64,000 nt of DNA, taken from assembly GCF_014654365.1 (NCBI RefSeq), contig NZ_BNAY01000005.1, forward strand, positions 620,001-684,000. The letters run 5' to 3'. Below the pieces are notes generated by a model that was given only the letters and a program-made list of their open reading frames with translations, searched no databases and was not told the origin of the DNA. Origin of the DNA: Amycolatopsis oliviviridis (GTDB lineage: Bacteria; Actinomycetota; Actinomycetes; Mycobacteriales; Pseudonocardiaceae). How positions within the stretch are numbered: position 1 is the first letter of the stretch; each line of letters opens with the position of its first letter. The position numbers and the translations under genes are program-made. Below, one piece after another: positions 8,412-19,540 of this stretch.

Positions 8412-9208
8412 ACGTTCTGACGTAGCTCCGCGACTTCCGCACGAAGGGCGCGGAGCTCGTCCAGGATCTCCGTGTTCGCCCGAGCCTGGGCTTCGGTCTG
8501 CTTCGCCTCTTCCTCGCGGATGTCCTGGCGAAGCTCGTCCTCCATCCCGCTGACCACGACGGCGATGAAGAGGTTCAGCACCGCGAAGCTGGACACGAGG
8601 ATGTAGACCACGAAGAACACCCAGGCCATGGGTGCTTCCTTCATGATCTCCTTGGCGATGTCCGGCCACGCCTCGCCGGTCATCACCTGGAACAGCGTGA
8701 ACAGCGACGTGCCGAGATCCCCGAAGTTCTCCGGCGAGATCGCGCCGAACAGCTTCGTCGCCATCACGCCCGCGACGAAGATGATCAGCGCGAGGAGCGC
8801 GGCGATCGACGCCATCCCGGGGATCGACGCGAGCAGACCGGTGACGACCTTCCGCATCGACGGCACGACCGAGATCAGCCGCAGCACCCGCAGGACCCGC
8901 AACGCCCGCAGCACCGCGAACGGACCGGTCGTGGGGATCACCGCGATGCCGACCACGAGCAGGTCGAAGATGTTCCACGGATCGCGGAAGAACTTCCCGC
9001 GATAGGCGTAGAACTTCGCGGCGAGTTCGAGCACGAAGATCGTGAGCGCGACGTAGTCGACCGTATGCAGCAGCCGCCCGTACTCCGCGAGCATTCTCGT
9101 CGAGGTCTCCAGGCCGAGCGTGACGGCGTTGAAGACGATCACCGCGATGATGAAATTCTGGAATGCGCGGGCCTCGACGAATTTGGCCACCCGCTCGCGT
9201 CCGGACAC
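8408..9208 (-). CDS. Voltage-gated-type ion channel (bacterial NaV-like)
   Basis: 266 residues from GTG (complement 9206-9208). A single six-helix channel subunit, probably tetrameric in the membrane. S1 starts FQNFIIAVIVFNAVTLGLE; S4 has regularly spaced arginines, LRALRVLRVLRL (about residues 97-108); the pore loop is TLFQVMTGEAWPDI. S6 is followed by a long charged helix with heptad-like spacing (ILDELRALRAEVAELRQ), as in the C-terminal coiled coil of NaChBac-type channels. The filter TGEAW differs from the TLESW of classical bacterial sodium channels. It lies 53 bp after thiD on the same strand, which may be read-through. Confidence 0.88.
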   Translation of the reverse strand: MSGRERVAKFVEARAFQNFIIAVIVFNAVTLGLETSTRMLAEYGRLLHTVDYVALTIFVLELAAKFYAYRGKFFRDPWNIFDLLVVGIAVIPTTGPFAVLRALRVLRVLRLISVVPSMRKVVTGLLASIPGMASIAALLALIIFVAGVMATKLFGAISPENFGDLGTSLFTLFQVMTGEAWPDIAKEIMKEAPMAWVFFVVYILVSSFAVLNLFIAVVVSGMEDELRQDIREEEAKQTEAQARANTEILDELRALRAEVAELRQNV

Positions 9209-9261
9209 GCCCCACCCTTGTTCGTTGGCCCGTTTCGGGCAGATCGTAACCGGCCGGGTAC

Positions 9262-10092
9262 TCAGTGCTCCGGTGCAAGCCGCCAAAACGCCGAAACCGG
9301 ACCGACCTTCGCGCCCATGGGGTAGGCGTTTTCGACCGCCTGTGAGACGAACCACTTGCCGTAGCGGGCGGCCTCCACGACGGACATCCCTTTCGCGAGA
9401 CCGGCCGTCAGCGCCGACGCCATGGTGTCCCCGGCGCCGTGCGTGTGCTGCGTCGCGAACCGCTCGCCCGGCAGTTCGACGAACGTAGAGCCGTCGAAGA
9501 GCACGTCGACGCATTCGGGGTCGGAGACGAGATGGCCGCTCTTCACGAGCACGTACTTCGGCCCGAGCCGGTGCAGGACGACCGCGGCCTGGTGCATCTG
9601 TTCGCGGGTGGTCACGGTCATGCCGGTCAGCAGGCGGACCTCGTCGAGGTTCGGCGTGAGGACGGTCGCGCGCGGCAGGAGCTCGTCGCGCAGCGCCACC
9701 AGCCCGGCCTCGTCGAACAGCGGATGCCCGTGCATCGACGCCGCGACCGGGTCGACCACGAAGGGCACCTTGGCGTCGCGGCCGATCTCGGCCTTGTCGC
9801 AGGCCGCGGCGACGGCGTGGATGATCTCCGCCGACGCGAGCATGCCGGTCTTGGCCGCGTTGACGCCCATGTCGGCGGCGACGGCCTCGATCTGCCCGGC
9901 GACGATATGCGCCGGGATGTCGGTGCGGTCGTGCACGCCGAGGGTGTTCTGGACGGTCACGGCGGTGACCGCGACCAGGCCGTGCACGCCACAGGTGAGG
10001 AACGTGCGCAGGTCCGCCTGCAGGCCGGCGGCGCCGCCGGAGTCGGACCCCGCGATGGTCAGCGCCGACGGCGGGCTCGGGTTCTCGCTCAT
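9262..10092 (-). CDS. thiD: Hydroxymethylpyrimidine (phosphate) kinase, paralogue 1
   Basis: 276 residues, ribokinase fold. It phosphorylates HMP and then HMP-phosphate to the pyrophosphate used by ThiE. Key features are the N-terminal [57 protein letters not shown] and the anion-hole/catalytic THGAGDTMASALTAGLAKG. A second complete copy lies at 12788-13603 next to thiC. This copy has no riboswitch in its 93-bp upstream gap and stands apart from other thi genes, so it may act in HMP salvage or on other pyridoxine-like substrates. Confidence 0.92.
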   Translation of the reverse strand: MSENPSPPSALTIAGSDSGGAAGLQADLRTFLTCGVHGLVAVTAVTVQNTLGVHDRTDIPAHIVAGQIEAVAADMGVNAAKTGMLASAEIIHAVAAACDKAEIGRDAKVPFVVDPVAASMHGHPLFDEAGLVALRDELLPRATVLTPNLDEVRLLTGMTVTTREQMHQAAVVLHRLGPKYVLVKSGHLVSDPECVDVLFDGSTFVELPGERFATQHTHGAGDTMASALTAGLAKGMSVVEAARYGKWFVSQAVENAYPMGAKVGPVSAFWRLAPEH

Positions 10093-10185
10093 GAGTTCAT
10101 TTTCCCGACTGGTCCTTTTGGATCAACAGGGGTTCGGCCGCACCTGATCACGGTGGCACAGTGTGTGAGCCAGTGCACTTCCCGC

Positions 10186-11220
10186 GTGCGAAAGGGCTCG
10201 GATGAAACTCCTCCCGCGGTATCCCTCGCCGTCGTGATCGTGGCGGCTTCGCTGTCCGGAACGGTCGCGAACGCCGAGGCCGCCAAGGTCTCCCACGTGA
10301 CCACGGTCGGCGTCCACAACACCTACGAGACCGGCGCCTACGACTATCTGGCGCGCTCGCTGGACGCCGGTACCTCGCTGATCGAGCTCGACGTCTGGCC
10401 GAACATCATCACTCGCGAATGGAAAGTGAGTCACTCGAACCCGTTGGGGAACAACAACAACTGCGTCGCGGCGAGTACGCCGTCGCAGCTGTACTCCGGT
10501 GGGCGGAACAAGAACCTCGAACACTGCCTCGACGACATCCGCGTCTGGCTGGGCGCGCATCCGGACAGCGAACCGGTCACGCTCAAACTGGAGATGAAGA
10601 CCGGGTTCGCGGACAACCGCGGCCTCGGCCCGGACGAACTCGACGCGTCCATCCGGGCACATCTCGGCAGCGCGGTCTTCCGTCCGGCGGACCTGCTCGG
10701 CGGCTACGCGACACTCGACGACCCGGCCAAAGCGGACAACTGGCCTTCGCTGGACGCGTTGCGGGGCAAGGTGATCATCGAGGTCATCCCCGGCACGGTC
10801 GAAGAGGGCAATCCGACGGACACGCTCAAGACCGACGTCGAGTACGCGCGGTACCTGCGGTCGCTCAAGGACGCGGGCCGCGTCGGAGAGGCGCAGATCT
10901 TCCCGACGGTGCACGGCGCGGCGCCCGGTGACCCGCGGACGAAGTACGCCGACACCGGGCTGCGGCCGTGGTTCGTGGTCTTCGACGGCGACGCGAACAC
11001 GTTCCTCACGCAGACCGGGCCAGGTTGGTACGACGACAACCACTACTACGTGGTGATGACCGACGCGCACAAGGTCGCGCCGGCCATCGATTCCCGTGCG
11101 CCGTCCGTGGAGGAGGCGAGCGCGCGGGCGGCTCTGCTGGCGAAGAACCACGCGTCGGTGCTGACCTCGGACTGGACGGGGCTGACCACTGTGCTTCCGC
11201 TGGTCCTTCCGCGCGGCTAG
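10186..11220 (+). CDS. Secreted Ca2+-dependent PI-PLC-like phosphodiesterase; start unclear
   Basis: About 344 residues counted from GTG 10186. The PLC-like TIM-barrel signs are TTVGVHNTYETGAYDYLA (first catalytic His), SLIELDVWPN (Glu/Asp metal ligands) and WKVSHSNPL (second His). It is likely exported: a hydrophobic stretch AVSLAVVIVAASLSGTVANA is followed by a signal-peptidase-like AEA. No good ribosome site precedes the in-frame GTG. By contrast, ATG 10202 has AAAGGG just upstream and encodes MKLLPR, a typical signal-peptide start, but in the wrong frame. A single-base frameshift near 10205-10235, real or a sequencing error, is therefore possible. Function as a phospholipase is inferred. 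Confidence 0.75.
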   Translation: MRKGSDETPPAVSLAVVIVAASLSGTVANAEAAKVSHVTTVGVHNTYETGAYDYLARSLDAGTSLIELDVWPNIITREWKVSHSNPLGNNNNCVAASTPSQLYSGGRNKNLEHCLDDIRVWLGAHPDSEPVTLKLEMKTGFADNRGLGPDELDASIRAHLGSAVFRPADLLGGYATLDDPAKADNWPSLDALRGKVIIEVIPGTVEEGNPTDTLKTDVEYARYLRSLKDAGRVGEAQIFPTVHGAAPGDPRTKYADTGLRPWFVVFDGDANTFLTQTGPGWYDDNHYYVVMTDAHKVAPAIDSRAPSVEEASARAALLAKNHASVLTSDWTGLTTVLPLVLPRG

Positions 11221-11240
11221 TTCACTATCCGCACGTGAAG

Positions 11241-11312
11241 CCCCGCATTTAGTCCTCTGGATGCGGTAGTCGCGCACGCAAGGACCGCATCCAGAGGACT
11301 AAATGCGTGGGG
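11241..11312. repeat. Family D palindrome (copy 2)
   Basis: Arms 11241-11267 and 11284-11312 pair (CCCC plus GCATTTAGTCCTCTGGATGC, continuing GGT), with one bulged T and a 16-base loop. The right arm ends directly against the stop codon (11313) of the minus-strand oxidoreductase. The change CG to TA relative to other copies (ATTTAGTCC) is matched on the other arm (GGACTAAAT). Confidence 0.9.
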
Positions 11313-12236
11313 TCAGACGGTCAAGACGAGCTTCCCGGTGACACGGCCGCCTTCGCCGACTTCGTGCGCCTTGGCGACGTCCGCCAGCGGGAAGGTCTGC
11401 TCGACGTGGACGCGCAGTTCGCCCTTCTCGATCAGTTCGGTCAGCGCCAGCAGGCCGAGCTGATCGGGTTCGGCGAGCATCCCCGACGTCCGCACGCCGA
11501 GCTTTCCGGCCTTGGCGGCGACGGCCTCGCTCACGCCACCGGGGACCGCGATGAGCAGGCCGCCCGGCTTCACCGCGTCCAGCCAGCGGAGGTCGCTCTC
11601 CTCGCCGACCAGCCCGAACACGACGTCCACGCCGGACGCCGTCGCGTTCTCGTCGCGGTAGTCGATCGGCTCGTCGACGCCGAGCTCGCGGAGGAAGTCG
11701 TGCTTCCCGGCGCTCGCCGTGCCGAGGACGTACGCGCCGCGCGCCTTCGCCACCTGGACGGCGAGGTGCCCGACGCCGCCCGCGGCCGCGTCGATCAGCA
11801 CGCGCTGCCCTGGCCGGACGTCGGCGATGTCCACCAGGCCCTGCCACGCGGTGAGCCCGGCGAGCGGCAGCCCGGCGGCCTGCTCGTGGCTCAACGCGGT
11901 GGGTTTGCGCACGAACTGGCGGGCGGGCGCGGTCACGTATTCGCCGTAACCACCGGCCTGCCGGGGGAACCACGGGAAGCCGAGGACCTCGTCGCCCACG
12001 GCGAAGTGGGTCGTGCCGACGCCGAGTTCTTCCACGACCCCGGAGACGTCCCAGCCGAGGACGAACGGCGGCTCGCCCATGAAGACGCCGTACGCCCGGG
12101 TCTTCCAGTCGACCGGGTTGATCCCGGCGGCGCGCACCCGCACGAGCACCTCCGTCGGACCGGGGGCCGGACGGTCGGTCTCGGTCACCTCCAGCACTTC
12201 AGGGCCACCAAGCCGCTGCTGGGTCACGACGCGCAT
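11313..12236 (-). CDS. NADP-dependent quinone oxidoreductase-like protein (MDR family)
   Basis: 307 residues, ATG preceded by GGAGGAG. Zinc-independent medium-chain dehydrogenase/reductase: GroES-like N-domain with VLVRVRAAGINPVDWKTRAYG and VLGWDVSGVVEELG, and a Rossmann domain with VLIDAAAGGVGHLAVQVAKARG (AxxGGVG cofactor loop). It lacks the structural zinc cysteines of alcohol dehydrogenases. It probably reduces quinones or enones with NADPH. It is divergent from an HxlR-type regulator, the usual arrangement for a stress-responsive reductase and its repressor. Confidence 0.9.
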   Translation of the reverse strand: MRVVTQQRLGGPEVLEVTETDRPAPGPTEVLVRVRAAGINPVDWKTRAYGVFMGEPPFVLGWDVSGVVEELGVGTTHFAVGDEVLGFPWFPRQAGGYGEYVTAPARQFVRKPTALSHEQAAGLPLAGLTAWQGLVDIADVRPGQRVLIDAAAGGVGHLAVQVAKARGAYVLGTASAGKHDFLRELGVDEPIDYRDENATASGVDVVFGLVGEESDLRWLDAVKPGGLLIAVPGGVSEAVAAKAGKLGVRTSGMLAEPDQLGLLALTELIEKGELRVHVEQTFPLADVAKAHEVGEGGRVTGKLVLTV

Positions 12237-12306
12237 CGAAAGCTCCTCCGTTGTTGGTGCTTTCCATGTTCGGCTGCATGGTCACTTTTCGCCAGAAGGC
12301 ACTTAA

Positions 12307-12323
12307 AGGTAAACTAGGTACCT
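12307..12323. promoter_or_regulatory. Candidate HxlR operator in the divergent gap
   Basis: AGGTA-N7-TACCT (12307-12311 and 12319-12323), with an inner perfect palindrome AGGTACCT (12316-12323), lies directly before the regulator's ATG at 12325. GGTA-type half-sites of this sort are known for QorR-like HxlR regulators in general. Assigning it to this regulator is inference. Confidence 0.45.
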
Positions 12324-12324
12324 G

Positions 12325-12723
12325 ATGGAAACTACCTGTGAAGTGCCGGAATCGCCGTGGGACATCTATCTGCGGAACTGTCCGTGCCGCGACGTCCTCG
12401 ATCTGCTCGCCAACAAGTGGACCGCGCTGGTGCTCGGCGCGCTGTCCCGGCGGCCGCACCGGTTCGGTGAACTGCGCCGCGCGGTCGGCGGGATCAGCCA
12501 GAAGATACTGACCCAGAACCTGCGTGCCCTCGAACGCGACGGCCTGGTCACGCGCACGGTCTTCCCGACCACGCCGCCGACCGTCGAGTACGCGCTGACC
12601 GAACGCGGTTCGAGCGCGAGCACGCTGCTCATGGCGGTCAGCGAATGGTCGGTCGCCAACTTCGACGGGATCCTCGAATCCCGGAAGGGCTACGACTCGC
12701 GGGTGATGGAGCCCGTCGGCTGA
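12325..12723 (+). CDS. HxlR-family transcriptional regulator (QorR-like)
   Basis: 132 residues, small dimeric winged helix. Core: [60 protein letters not shown] and VEYALTERG. The N-terminus carries a Cys-Pro-Cys (NCPCRDVL) at the place where redox-sensing QorR-type proteins have their reactive cysteine. It is divergent from the quinone oxidoreductase, which is its most likely target; sensing of quinones or thiol-reactive compounds is inferred. Its TGA stop is followed directly by a family D palindrome. Confidence 0.88.
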   Translation: METTCEVPESPWDIYLRNCPCRDVLDLLANKWTALVLGALSRRPHRFGELRRAVGGISQKILTQNLRALERDGLVTRTVFPTTPPTVEYALTERGSSASTLLMAVSEWSVANFDGILESRKGYDSRVMEPVG

Positions 12724-12787
12724 CGCATTTAGTCCTCTGAATGCGATCGTTGCTCACGCAAGGACCGCATTCAGAGGACGAAATGCG
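12724..12787. repeat. Family D palindrome filling the gap exactly (copy 3)
   Basis: Arms 12724-12745 (CGCATTTAGTCCTCTGAATG, then CG) and 12766-12787 surround a 20-base loop. The HxlR stop ends at 12723 and the thiD stop begins at 12788. The whole space between the two convergent genes is therefore this palindrome, with no spare base on either side. Confidence 0.92.
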
Positions 12788-15249
<2,462 letters not shown>

Positions 15250-15250
15250 T

Positions 15251-15352
15251 CACTCCCTACGCCGGCATTACCCGGTCAGGTTCATGCGGTCGGCGGCGCC
15301 GGGTCTTCTAGAAAGACTCCAGCCGCCCTCTCAGCCCGCCATGGCGCGAGCT
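15251..15352 (-). ncRNA. TPP riboswitch ahead of thiC
   Basis: On the minus strand the thi-box core CGGGCTGAGAGGG (complement 15326-15338) and the second arm GAACCTGACCGGGTAATGCC with following GGCGTAGGGAG occur in order, separated by a longer, variable stem (15290-15325) than in the thiO element. It ends about eight bases before the TTG start, so its AGGGAG can double as the ribosome site, implying translational control of thiC-thiD. Confidence 0.95.
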
Positions 15353-15537
15353 CCCGCGGTTGTTTGGTTGTGCCCCGACCATGCCACGCCGGGGCCGCCG
15401 CAATCAACCCGCCTCGGGGTGGATCGTGTGACGACAAGTCGACAGCGTTGATGGTTCACCGGTTCGGGTCCTGTGCCTGCACGGGATTCACGACAGAATC
15501 CGGAGGTTCTGCACCGTTACAGAAGTCTGGGGTGAAG

Positions 15538-17706
15538 ATGCGAAAACTCATGCTCCCGGCGTTGGCGGGCGTGCTGATCGCGGGGCTGGTCCCTGCGGTG
15601 GCCGCGGCCCAGGGCAGTGAGGCGCCAGGAGCGCCCGGCGCCCATCCGAGCTGGCTCCCGGCGGACAAGACGGGTTTCGGCACCGCTCGCGAACGGGCGA
15701 GCAACGTCTGGTTCACCCTGCAGGGCGGCCGGATGTCCGAGGTCTACTACCCGGATCTGTCCACGCCGGGCGTCCGGGCGCTCGACCTCGTCGTCACCGA
15801 CGGGAAGAGCTTCGCGACCGTCGATTCCTCGGCCAAGGCACAGCGGGTGCGCCGCACCGAGGGCCTCACCTACGAACAGACGATCACCGACGACCAGCGC
15901 CGCTGGAAGCTCCGCAAGACCTACGTCACCGACCCGGCGCGCGCGAGCGTGCTGATCGACGTCGACTTCGTTTCGCTGACCGGCAGCCCGTACCAGGTGT
16001 ACGCGGTCGCGGATCCCGATCTCACCAACGAGGGTTCCGACGACTCCGCGCGCACCGACGGCACGAGCGCGGTGTCCTCCGACGCGAAGACGGCGGCCGC
16101 GCTGACCGCGGAACCGGCGTTCTCGCGGACTTCCGTCGGCTACTCGGGTTCCTCCGACGGCATCACGCAGTTGACGAAGTCCTTCACCCTCAAGGACTAC
16201 GCGACCGCGGCCAAGGGCAACGTGCTGGTCACCGGGCAGACCTCCGCCGACGGGGTCCGGTCGCGGGACTTCACGCTTTCGCTCGGAATGGGCGCGAAGG
16301 GGTCCGACGCGCTCACGAACGCGAAAGCCTCGCTGCGACGCGGATTCGCCGACACGGCCCGCGCGTACGACCGCGGCTGGAAGCAGTACCTCCGCCAGGT
16401 GAAGGACGCGCCGTCGTCGCTCAAGACCAAGCAGGAGCGGGACCTCTACCAGGCGTCCGTGCTCATGCTCGCGGCGAGCGAGGACAAGATCCACCAGGGG
16501 GCGCTCATCGCGTCGCCGAGCATGCCGTGGCGGTTCGGGAACAACGACCCCGAGTGGTCGCCGTCGGGCACGTATCACCTGGTCTGGCCGCGTGACCTCT
16601 ATCAGATCGCGACCGGCCTGCTCGCCGCCGGCGATCGCGCCGCCGCCGACCGGTCGGTCGACTACATGTTCGGCACGCAGCAGCTGCCGGACGGGCATCT
16701 GCCGCAGAACAGCCACGTCGACGGCACGCCGTACTGGACGTCCATCCAGCTCGACGAGACCGCGCTGCCGATCGTGCTCGCGCAGCAGCTCGGCCGCACC
16801 GACGCCAAAACCTGGCAAGGTGTGCGCAAGGCAGCGGAATTCCTGTTGTCCTACAAGGCCGAAAACGGGCACGCGTCGCCGTACAGCCAGCAGGAACGCT
16901 GGGAGGAACAGGACGGCTACTCGCCTTCGACGATCGCCGCCGTGATCGCCGGGCTGGTCTGCGCGGCGGATCTCGCCAAGGCGAACGGCGCCGCCGCCGA
17001 CGCGAAGCGCTATCTCGACACTGCCGACGCGTTCAAGGCGAAACTCGCCCGCTGGACGGTGACCACGAACGGTCCGCTGTCGAAGGACCCGTACTTCGTC
17101 CGGCTGACCAAGGACGGCAACGCGGACAACGGCACGAAGTACAACCTCGGCAACTCCAGTGTGACCATGGACCAGCGTGCCGTGACGGACGCCGGTTTTC
17201 TCGAACTGGTGAGGCTGGGCATCTACCGGGCCGACGATCCGGTGATCCTCAACAGCATCAAGGTCACCGACGCCGACATCGCGTTCACCACCCCGACGGG
17301 GCAGTTCTGGCACCGCTACACGAAGGACGGGTACGGCGAGAAGGCCGACGGCTCACCCTGGGACTACACGTTCCCGGCCGAGAGCCGGACCACCTACGGG
17401 CGGCTGTGGCCGCTGCTCGCGGGCGAACGCGGCGAGTACGACCTGGCCGCCGGTGACCGGGGTACGGCCGCGAAGCGCCTTCGCGACCTGGGGCGCGTCA
17501 GCAGCTCCGGGGACACCATGCCGGAGCAGGTCTGGGACGAGAACGCGCCTTCGGGACAGCCGGGCTTCCCGGCGGGCACTCCGACGGCGTCCGCGACGCC
17601 GCTGGCGTGGACGCACGCGCAGTACCTGCGGCTGGCTTGGTCGGTGCAGGCCGGGAAGGTGATCGAGCAGCCTCGGGTCGTGCGCTGTCACTTCCTGGGT
17701 TGCTGA
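15538..17706 (+). CDS. Secreted GH15 glucoamylase/glucodextranase-like glycosidase
   Basis: 722 residues from ATG 15538 (GTG 15532 is possible). The signal peptide is MRKLMLPALAGVLIAGLVPA with cleavage near AAAQG. An N-terminal beta-sandwich domain (about residues 35-280) precedes the alpha/alpha barrel. Catalytic-type motifs are WSPSGTYHLVWPRDLYQIA, QERWEEQDGYSPSTIAA (acid Glu in WEE, about E457) and SGDTMPEQVWDE (base Glu, about E663), then PLAWTHAQYLRLAWS. It would release glucose from alpha-glucans such as starch, dextrin or dextran outside the cell. No maltose regulator is adjacent; it is divergent from thiC. It ends in a Cys-containing tail (RCHFLGC). Confidence 0.9.
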   Translation: MRKLMLPALAGVLIAGLVPAVAAAQGSEAPGAPGAHPSWLPADKTGFGTARERASNVWFTLQGGRMSEVYYPDLSTPGVRALDLVVTDGKSFATVDSSAKAQRVRRTEGLTYEQTITDDQRRWKLRKTYVTDPARASVLIDVDFVSLTGSPYQVYAVADPDLTNEGSDDSARTDGTSAVSSDAKTAAALTAEPAFSRTSVGYSGSSDGITQLTKSFTLKDYATAAKGNVLVTGQTSADGVRSRDFTLSLGMGAKGSDALTNAKASLRRGFADTARAYDRGWKQYLRQVKDAPSSLKTKQERDLYQASVLMLAASEDKIHQGALIASPSMPWRFGNNDPEWSPSGTYHLVWPRDLYQIATGLLAAGDRAAADRSVDYMFGTQQLPDGHLPQNSHVDGTPYWTSIQLDETALPIVLAQQLGRTDAKTWQGVRKAAEFLLSYKAENGHASPYSQQERWEEQDGYSPSTIAAVIAGLVCAADLAKANGAAADAKRYLDTADAFKAKLARWTVTTNGPLSKDPYFVRLTKDGNADNGTKYNLGNSSVTMDQRAVTDAGFLELVRLGIYRADDPVILNSIKVTDADIAFTTPTGQFWHRYTKDGYGEKADGSPWDYTFPAESRTTYGRLWPLLAGERGEYDLAAGDRGTAAKRLRDLGRVSSSGDTMPEQVWDENAPSGQPGFPAGTPTASATPLAWTHAQYLRLAWSVQAGKVIEQPRVVRCHFLGC

Positions 17707-17720
17707 CCCTCGCGTACGCG

Positions 17721-17779
17721 ACTGCAATGAAGGGGCCTTTCATAGCAAAATTTGCTATGAAAGGCCCCTTCATTGCAGT
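17721..17779. repeat. Family E palindrome (copy 1)
   Basis: A 29-bp perfect stem with a single unpaired A (arms 17721-17749 and 17751-17779); arm core ATGAAGGGGCCTTTCATAGC ending AAA. It lies between the convergent glucoamylase and def genes. The second copy is at 37015-37063. Confidence 0.92.
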
Positions 17780-17798
17780 GGGGGCAGGTGCGAGAGGG

Positions 17799-18371
17799 TC
17801 AGTCGTCGGCGGACTCGGGCTGCGCCTCCGGCAGCCACGAGTTGCCCGGAACGCCCCACTTGTTCGCCTTGAGCATCTTCTTCGCCGCGCGCGCGTGCCG
17901 CCCGACCAGCCGGTCGAGGTAGATGAAGCCGTCCAGGTGGTCGGTCTCGTGCTGCAGGCAGCGCGCGAAGTACCCGGTGCCTTCGACCTCGATCGGATTG
18001 CCGTCGACGTCGAAGCCGGTGACCTTCGCCCACGAAGCGCGTCCGGTCGGGTACGACTCGCCGGGAGCCGACAGGCAGCCTTCCCAGTCGTCGTCCGGAT
18101 CCGGCATGGTCTCCGGGATCTCCGACGTCTCGAGCTTCGGGTTCACCACGACGCCCTTGTGGCGCGTGCCCTCGTCGTCGGGGCAGTCGTAGACGAACAC
18201 GCGCTGGTCGAGGCCGATCTGGTTGGCCGCGAGGCCGACCCCTTCGGCGGCGTACATGGTCTCGAACATGTCGTCGATGAGCGTGCGCAGCTTGTCGTCG
18301 AACTCGGTGATCTCCCGAGTCGGGTTGTGCAGCACGGGCTCGCCTGCGATCACGATGGGATGGACGGTCAC
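17799..18371 (-). CDS. def: Peptide deformylase
   Basis: 190 residues. It removes the N-formyl group from nascent proteins. All three conserved motifs are present: [14 protein letters not shown] (motif 1), EGCLSAPG (motif 2, metal Cys) and [16 protein letters not shown] (motif 3, HExxH metal site). Motif 2 has SAPG rather than the common SVPG/SIPG, and the C-terminus carries about 25 extra residues ([20 protein letters not shown]). Length is within the actinobacterial range. It stands alone, divergent from the DUF3263 gene. Confidence 0.96.
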   Translation of the reverse strand: MTVHPIVIAGEPVLHNPTREITEFDDKLRTLIDDMFETMYAAEGVGLAANQIGLDQRVFVYDCPDDEGTRHKGVVVNPKLETSEIPETMPDPDDDWEGCLSAPGESYPTGRASWAKVTGFDVDGNPIEVEGTGYFARCLQHETDHLDGFIYLDRLVGRHARAAKKMLKANKWGVPGNSWLPEAQPESADD

Positions 18372-18529
18372 GCGCGCAGTTTAGTCGGACCCTTCTGGTA
18401 GACCCTTACCCATGACGCGCCGACGCCGATACCGAGGCCGGGCGCCGCATCCGTGGTCTAATGGCGCCGCGGAATGACAAGCCTGTGGTTTCACGCCCGC
18501 CGAGCACTGACCTGATTGCGAGGAGTCGG

Positions 18530-18841
18530 ATGGACGCCGCGGAGTCGATGGCTGAGCCCGACCAGCCGTCCCCGTCGGAGACCGTGAACGGCCTCAGCGA
18601 GCGCGAGCTCGACATGCTCGCGTTCGAACGTCAGTGGTGGAAGTACGCCGGCGCGAAGGAACAGGCCATCCGCGAACGCTTCTCGATGTCGTCGACACGC
18701 TACTACCAATTGCTGAACCGGCTGCTCGAGAAGACCGAAGCCATGCAGGCCGATCCGATGCTGGTGAAGCGCCTGCGCAAGACGCGAGCGGCCCGGCAGC
18801 GCAACCGCGCGGCCCGGCGACTGGGGATCGATCTCTCATGA
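18530..18841 (+). CDS. DUF3263 family protein, putative helix-turn-helix
   Basis: 103 residues from the ATG at 18530, with AGGAG just upstream. The body GLSERELDMLAFERQWWKYA, AKEQAIRERFSMSSTRYYQL and LNRLLEKTEAMQADPMLVKR, with a basic tail RKTRAARQRNRAARRLG, is the DUF3263 family. This family is widespread in actinobacteria next to LytR_C proteins. The central AKEQAIRERFSMSSTRYYQLLNR part looks like a helix-turn-helix, so DNA binding is a fair guess, but the function is unknown. Its TGA overlaps the ATG of the following gene, so the two are probably co-translated. Confidence 0.88.
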   Translation: MDAAESMAEPDQPSPSETVNGLSERELDMLAFERQWWKYAGAKEQAIRERFSMSSTRYYQLLNRLLEKTEAMQADPMLVKRLRKTRAARQRNRAARRLGIDLS

Positions 18842-19482
18842 GTCTGTTTTCGGGTCTGTCCCGGCCGATGAAGGCCGCCGGACTGGCCTTGGTCGGTGTC
18901 GCCGTGATCGCCGCCGTGATCGGCGGGATCACCCTGACCAGCGGCGGCGGTGACTCGGACACCGCCACGCCGCCCGGTACGCCCCCCGCGACCTCGGACG
19001 GCGCCACCCCGCCGTCACCCCAGCCGTCGGGCACGCCTCCGGCCAGCTCACCGCCCGCCTCGTCGGCACCGCCGTCGAGCGCGCCCGCGAGCTCCGCGCC
19101 GCCCGGGAGCCAGCCGGGTCAGCCCGGCCAGACCGGTCAGCCGGGCCCGGGGCAGCCCGGTGGCGACCAGCAGGCATCGCACAAGTGGGTGACCGTGCGC
19201 GTCTACAACAACAGCATGATCACGGGGCTCGCCGAGCGGGCTGCGAACGACTTCCGCGCCTCCGGCTGGAACGTCACCGAGGTCGGCCCGTACAAGGGTG
19301 CGCTCCCGAAGTCCGCGGCCTATTACCGGCCGAACACCGACGAGGAGGCCGCGGCGAAGGCGCTGGCGCTGGAGTTCGGCATCGAAGCCCAGCCGAGGTT
19401 CAAGGAGATTCAAGACGCCGCGCAAGGCTTGATCGTTATCCTCACCAAGGACTACGACGCCAACGACAAAGACGGCTCCTAG
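18838..19482 (+). CDS. Membrane-anchored LytR C-terminal domain protein
   Basis: 214 residues; ATG overlaps the preceding stop (ATGA). A short cytoplasmic start, one membrane helix (AAGLALVGVAVIAAVIGGI) and an extracytoplasmic Pro/Ser/Gly-rich linker (residues about 42-115) lead to a LytR_C domain: WVTVRVYNNSMITGLAERAA, GWNVTEVGPY, YYRPNTDEEAAAKALALEF. LytR_C domains are found with or without LCP ligases and are thought to bind wall-related ligands; the catalytic LCP domain is absent here. The pairing with DUF3263 is conserved in actinobacteria as I recall. Confidence 0.88.
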   Translation: MSLFSGLSRPMKAAGLALVGVAVIAAVIGGITLTSGGGDSDTATPPGTPPATSDGATPPSPQPSGTPPASSPPASSAPPSSAPASSAPPGSQPGQPGQTGQPGPGQPGGDQQASHKWVTVRVYNNSMITGLAERAANDFRASGWNVTEVGPYKGALPKSAAYYRPNTDEEAAAKALALEFGIEAQPRFKEIQDAAQGLIVILTKDYDANDKDGS

Positions 19483-19484
19483 CA

Positions 19485-19539
19485 GTACATGAAGGCCCCC
19501 TTCCTTGCGCCAGGCGCAAGGAAGGGGGCCTTCATGTAC
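19485..19539. repeat. Family A palindrome (copy 2)
   Basis: 26-bp perfect arms (19485-19510, 19514-19539) with the same CAG loop and nearly the same sequence as the copy at 2807-2863. It fills all but three bases of the 58-bp gap between the convergent LytR_C and AAA ATPase genes. Confidence 0.92.
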
Positions 19540-19540
19540 C

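Noticed and set aside
17590-17650. Gln instead of Glu in PLAWTHAQY of the GH15 enzyme, first taken as a lost catalytic base
   Set aside because: By comparison with fungal glucoamylase, the base is the Glu of the M-x-EQ motif, which is present here as TMPEQVWD; the acid Glu in WEE is also present.
18420-18529. Possible tRNA near 18.45 kb suggested by GTGGTCTAATGGCGCC
   Set aside because: No cloverleaf: no matching acceptor stem and no T-loop GGTTCGAAT-type sequence.
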